From NCBI GenBank assembly GCA_030639955.1, contig DAOWKH010000126.1, positions 1 through 9,076 of the forward strand: a DNA stretch of 9,076 nt, read 5' to 3'. Each line of letters starts with the position of its first letter. Within the stretch, counting starts at the first letter, position 1. The notes beneath the pieces are model-generated. The model made no database searches. It saw nothing but the letters and a program-made list of their open reading frames with translations, and was not told where the DNA came from. Below, one piece after another: positions 5,826 through 9,076 of the stretch. The stretch comes from Candidatus Omnitrophota bacterium (GTDB taxonomy: Bacteria > Omnitrophota > 4484-213). Position numbers and translations under genes: made by a program.

Positions 5826-6182
5826 TCATTCCGTAATATCCTCACTCTCAATCTCAACTGTATGCCCCGGTCCGGCATCAAAGATAACTTTGTAGAGAAC
5901 CTCTGGCTTAGTAAATGTAAATTCGCTATCTTCGTCCATCTTTCCTTCTAAACAGATAACCTCACCCCCTTTGTCTTTTACTGCGATAACCTCATCATTC
6001 TCATCCACTATCCTTATTGCCACCCCTGCCGCTGAAGAACCATCAGAAAAGCCGCCCTCGCAGGTTATTGTCTCATCTCCGTTGTCATAGCAAAAACAAA
6101 GCGGCGTATGGGCAAGAGCTGAAGAAGTTAGGAAAAACCCCGACAGCATACAGGTTAGCAGAACAAACAACGTTTTCCTCAT
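5826..6182 (-). CDS. Small exported Cys-containing protein of unknown function
   Basis: A 118-residue protein with a signal peptide (1-24, SALA-H), giving a predicted mature N-terminus HTPLCFCYDNGDETITCEGG. Cys29 and Cys31 form a CFC pair; Cys41 and Cys76 are the other two in the mature part. The rest is acidic and probably beta-rich (GVAIRIVDENDEVI, FTKPEVLYKVIFDAGPGHTV), like a small carboxypeptidase-regulatory or immunoglobulin-like fold. I do not know a named family. The start at 6182 has AGGAGGTGAGG close upstream. It lies between feoB and a DUF4198-like gene, separated from the latter by 53 bp, and both predicted mature proteins start with His, which suggests related metal-handling roles in the periplasm. 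That function is inferred, not shown. Confidence 0.72.
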   Translation of the reverse strand: MRKTLFVLLTCMLSGFFLTSSALAHTPLCFCYDNGDETITCEGGFSDGSSAAGVAIRIVDENDEVIAVKDKGGEVICLEGKMDEDSEFTFTKPEVLYKVIFDAGPGHTVEIESEDITE

Positions 6183-6207
6183 ATTTTCACCTCACCTCCT
6201 TTCCTTG

Positions 6208-6254
6208 CTCGCCATAGGCGAGAGCCGAAGTTCGCCGAAGGCGGGCTGAGGATA
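6208..6254. repeat. Two-hairpin repeat downstream of feoB
   Basis: CTCGCC-ATA-GGCGAG (6208-6222) is followed by AGTTCGCC-GAA-GGCGGGCT (6229-6247). The block 6223-6254 is a near copy (28 of 32) of 4866-4897. Three of the four differences lie in the stem and keep pairing through G-U exchange; the fourth is in the loop. It sits in the 174-bp spacer before the small exported gene. The rest of that spacer holds only two 11-nt imperfect copies at 6269-6279 and 6284-6294. Confidence 0.72.
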
Positions 6255-6356
6255 AAAGCATAGTTAGCCGTAGACCTACCGGTCATAGACTTACTGGCAG
6301 AAATTACTTTCCTTTGACATAGAGTGCTCAATTCAGCCAGCAGACCTGCGTTCATT

Positions 6357-8867
6357 TCACTCCGCAAGTATGGGCTTCACTTTAATAAATGCCGTTGCTG
6401 TAGTAACAGCGAGAGCTAAAATATAAAAGGCAAGCATCGCCTGAAGACCGGAAAGCCCTAAAAAACTCCCCCCGCTAAAAACAAGAATCGCAATTATGAA
6501 TCCCAAAATAATAGGATAAATAGTAGCAAAGAGCATCCACTTTATACTCCCTGTCTCCAGCTTTACCATAAACAGAGCAGGAATACAAGGCGGAAACATC
6601 GCAAAAAACAACATTAGGGCCAGGGCATGCAGAGGCGTCCAACCCTTCTCCTTCTCCTTTATCCTTTTCTCAAGCGTTTCTTCTCTCCCGTCTTCTTGAA
6701 CCTGGTAAATACTTCCTAATGTTGCTACACTACTCTCCTTGGCGGCAAAGGAACTCAAAAGAGCAATATTTACCCGCCAATTAAATCCGGCAAACCTGGT
6801 AAATGGCTCCATAAAACGCCCTGCTCGTCCGAGATAGCTCCCGATAATCGTCTCTTCCCTCCATTCTCTTCTGAGTTTTTTTCTTGTCTTATCCAGCCCT
6901 CTGTAGACCTTCGCAACCCTTGCGGCATCTTTATCTTTTATTTCCTTTCCATCCAGTTTGTATTTACCCCGCTTTACAATCCTAAAGAACTCAGGATTTT
7001 TATTATAAAACTTTTGATCGACAATTTCCTTTGCTTCCTTTGTTTTGGCGCCCATCTTAGCTTTTTTATAATCACCCCTATATATTACAAACTCCAGCAA
7101 TTTATCAGCAGCTACAAGTTTGGCATAGGGATTATCCTCTCCTATTTTTCCATAGAATGTCTGGATTGCCTGATTTGACTGATTGTGATAATAATTAGTT
7201 CTCTCCTTGTTTGGTCGGGGAAAGTTAATAAGGAAATAAACAATCGCCATTACAATAATGACTACGGTTATAATCTTTTTGACAAACAGCCATACTCGCT
7301 CCAGGCAACGACGCAAGACCCCGCTAACTGTGGGTAAATGATAGGCCGGCATCTCTAAAATAAAGGGGGCGCTTTCTCTTTTCCTAAACACGGTCAAGTT
7401 CAGAATTTTGGCTACACCAAGGGCGATGATAATAGTAATTGTGGCGATAAAAAACATCGTAATCCCCTTTGATGCAGCAAAAAATATCCCGATAAGAAGC
7501 ACATAGAAAGGAATTTTAGCCAGGCAATTCATAAGCGGAACAATCATAATCGTAGCCATACGCGCCTTCTCATCTTTTATACCCCGGCAAGCCATAACCC
7601 CGGGTATGGCACATCCACCTACATAGACCCCCCCCAATATCAGAGGCAGAACAGACTGTCCGTGCAGACCAAAATATCTAAAAATACGGTCTAATATAAA
7701 AGCCATGCGGGCCATATAACCTGTATCCTCAAGAATTGCTACCAAAGCAAACAAGATTACAAAGATAGGCACATAGTTTAGCACCGCGATAACCCCATCG
7801 ATAATCCCTAAGGGCATAGCCCGCCAGAGGGGGTCAGAGATAAAACCTGGCGAAGGAAGAATTGAGGCAATGAAATCCCGAAACCCAGCTAAAAAAGGCC
7901 AGGTATAGCCGGTCAATTTGTAACCTTGAACTATAGAAAGTTCATATAAACAATAAATAGTTGCCGCTAAAATAATCGGACCAAAAAACCTGCTGCAAAC
8001 AATCCGGTCAATCTTATCAGTTAAGGTTTTGGGTTTTACTGTTTGTTTAACGCAACATTTTACAATTCTTTCAGCCGTGTGATAGCGCTGTTGGGCGATG
8101 AGCTTTTCGGGAGTCGTTTTGTATTGGGAAATAAACTCTTTTCTCTGTTCATCGATTTCTTTTAGAATATCCTCACCTCTCGGGGATTGCTGCTGAACAA
8201 GCCGCTTGGCTTCACTGTCGTTCTCCATCAGTTTTACCGCCAGCCAGCGAGCAGAATAATGCTCTATAAGCCGCGGTTCACCCGATAACTCTTTTTCCAA
8301 AGAGGTTAGGATTGGCTCAAGGGTCTTTCCATAATCAAGACGAATGGGAAGAGCGTTTTTATTTTTATAGGTATTGTGTATGGCTTGACGAAGTTCTTTC
8401 TTTCCTTTGCCTTTATTGCCAACTGTGGGCACCACAGGTACACCGAGTTCCTGAGAAAGTTTTTCTACATCAATTTCAAAACTGCGTCTTTTAGCCACAT
8501 CCATCATATTCAGGTTAACTACTAAAGGCAGTCCCATCTCACTGAGCTGAAAGGCCAAATAGAGATTCCGCTCCAAATTAGAGGCATCCACTACATCAAC
8601 TACGACATCGGGTTTCTCAAGGAGCAAAAAGTCCCTGGCTATCCGCTCTTCCTGGGTGTAAGAAGTAAGGCTATAGGTTCCGGGAAGGTCAACTGCGATC
8701 ATCTTATCCCCATTTGAGCGGAATGTGCCAATCTTTTTTTCAACCGTTAGCCCCGGATAGTTGGCTACATGTTGCCTTGCCCCGGTAAGAAGGTTAAAAA
8801 TGGTCGACTTACCCGAATTGGGCTGACCGGCAACAGCAATTAGCACCTCGTTAGATTTCCCTTTCAT
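6357..8867 (-). CDS. feoB: Ferrous iron transporter FeoB
   Basis: An inner-membrane Fe(II) importer with an N-terminal GTPase. G1 is GQPNSGKST (14-22), the switch region YPGLTVE (37-43), G3 DLPGTYSL (60-67) and G4 NMMD (120-123). A helical GDI-like segment (about 180-280) leads to the membrane domain. Gate-type motifs are GGCAIPGVMACRGIKDEKAR (417-436) with MNCLAKIPFY (446-455), and FPPCIPALFMVKLETGSIKW (758-777); their Cys (419, 448, 761) are in family positions. About ten hydrophobic segments are visible between 295 and 827. At 836 residues it exceeds the roughly 770 of E. coli FeoB, mainly through a Lys-rich hydrophilic segment at about 551-675 before SYLGRAGRFMEP. The start overlaps the feoA stop (ATGA), so translation is coupled. 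Iron regulation would be read upstream of feoA, outside the window. Confidence 0.96.
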   Translation of the reverse strand: MKGKSNEVLIAVAGQPNSGKSTIFNLLTGARQHVANYPGLTVEKKIGTFRSNGDKMIAVDLPGTYSLTSYTQEERIARDFLLLEKPDVVVDVVDASNLERNLYLAFQLSEMGLPLVVNLNMMDVAKRRSFEIDVEKLSQELGVPVVPTVGNKGKGKKELRQAIHNTYKNKNALPIRLDYGKTLEPILTSLEKELSGEPRLIEHYSARWLAVKLMENDSEAKRLVQQQSPRGEDILKEIDEQRKEFISQYKTTPEKLIAQQRYHTAERIVKCCVKQTVKPKTLTDKIDRIVCSRFFGPIILAATIYCLYELSIVQGYKLTGYTWPFLAGFRDFIASILPSPGFISDPLWRAMPLGIIDGVIAVLNYVPIFVILFALVAILEDTGYMARMAFILDRIFRYFGLHGQSVLPLILGGVYVGGCAIPGVMACRGIKDEKARMATIMIVPLMNCLAKIPFYVLLIGIFFAASKGITMFFIATITIIIALGVAKILNLTVFRKRESAPFILEMPAYHLPTVSGVLRRCLERVWLFVKKIITVVIIVMAIVYFLINFPRPNKERTNYYHNQSNQAIQTFYGKIGEDNPYAKLVAADKLLEFVIYRGDYKKAKMGAKTKEAKEIVDQKFYNKNPEFFRIVKRGKYKLDGKEIKDKDAARVAKVYRGLDKTRKKLRREWREETIIGSYLGRAGRFMEPFTRFAGFNWRVNIALLSSFAAKESSVATLGSIYQVQEDGREETLEKRIKEKEKGWTPLHALALMLFFAMFPPCIPALFMVKLETGSIKWMLFATIYPIILGFIIAILVFSGGSFLGLSGLQAMLAFYILALAVTTATAFIKVKPILAE

Positions 8868-9076
8868 AATAGAACTACCTCAACGAGCTTTGCCTCGGAA
8901 CGCCGCAAGCTAAGAAAGTATCCCTTCATAGAAATTTCAACCGGATCTGCTAAAGGGGCATTACGAATAACCTTTATCCGCGTTCCCGAAATAAATCCCA
9001 TATCCAGCAAGCGTTGTCCTAAAATACCCTCGGCATACACATCCACGACACTACACTCCTGGCCAGGTCTTAGCTC
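8864..9076 (-). CDS. feoA: FeoA, SH3-like Fe(II) transport accessory protein, N-terminus outside window
   Basis: The frame is open to the window edge, giving 70 visible residues from ELRPGQECSVV to the stop at 8864. The motifs LGQRLLDMGFISGTRIKVI, NAPLADPVEI and LSLRRSEAKLVEV are those of the FeoA SH3-like domain, a cytoplasmic partner of FeoB. Normal FeoA is about 75 residues, so only some five residues and the start codon are missing. A GTG at 9046 is an internal codon, since coding similarity continues upstream of it. The TGA stop overlaps the feoB ATG by 4 bp, and the feoB ribosome site (GAGGTAG) lies inside the last feoA codons. Confidence 0.93.
   Translation of the reverse strand, partial: ELRPGQECSVVDVYAEGILGQRLLDMGFISGTRIKVIRNAPLADPVEISMKGYFLSLRRSEAKLVEVVLL

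Noticed and set aside
6179..6367. Minus-strand frame of 62 codons between feoB and the small exported gene
   Set aside because: It overlaps the feoB end, has no Shine-Dalgarno, and its C-terminal third is translated palindromic repeat. It shows no recognisable protein pattern.
8864..9046. GTG at 9046 as the start of feoA
   Set aside because: Upstream codons read ELRPGQECSVV, matching the usual FeoA N-terminal region, so the true start is outside the window.
1..9076. CRISPR array, tRNA or rRNA genes, transposase
   Set aside because: No regularly spaced direct repeats, no cloverleaf or rRNA signatures and no transposase-like frame were seen on either strand.

Overview
All supported genes lie on the minus strand, so transcription runs from high to low coordinates. 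The host looks like a Gram-negative, probably anaerobic or microaerobic bacterium. It encodes an outer-membrane porin ending in Phe, several exported proteins, a c-type cytochrome and the ferrous-iron transporter FeoAB. Base composition is moderately AT-rich, and small palindromic repeats are scattered between and inside genes. That style of genome is seen in several uncultured lineages (Omnitrophota is one possibility), but the window alone does not fix the phylum.

Region 1 (9076 to 3605) looks like an iron-related operon. It holds feoA (5' end outside the window), feoB (start overlaps the feoA stop by 4 bp), a small exported Cys-containing protein, a DUF4198-like exported protein and an OprB-like porin. 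Together these could form a route for Fe(II), or another divalent metal, from the outer membrane through periplasmic proteins to FeoB in the inner membrane. Spacers in this block carry arrays of hairpins, two of them near-copies of each other.

Region 2 (about 3600 to 1003) is a sulfur block: a good sigma70-type promoter, a roughly 140-nt leader holding a large foldback structure, cysK, mnmA, and a small Cys-rich DUF6485-like gene overlapping the mnmA end. mnmA is about 50 residues longer than usual. The excess is explained by two in-frame palindromic insertions, one flanked by a 7-bp direct repeat whose removal restores a normal-looking protein.

Region 3 (about 990 to 1) is a GEMM-I (cyclic di-GMP class I) riboswitch with an overlapping intrinsic terminator, in front of a secreted protein with one CXXCH haem-binding motif, cut by the window edge. 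The P2 stem of the riboswitch carries a palindrome of the same family as those in the operon spacers and in mnmA. The most notable content is therefore (a) a probable c-di-GMP-controlled cytochrome and (b) a small palindromic element that has entered a riboswitch, a tRNA-modification enzyme and several intercistronic spacers.
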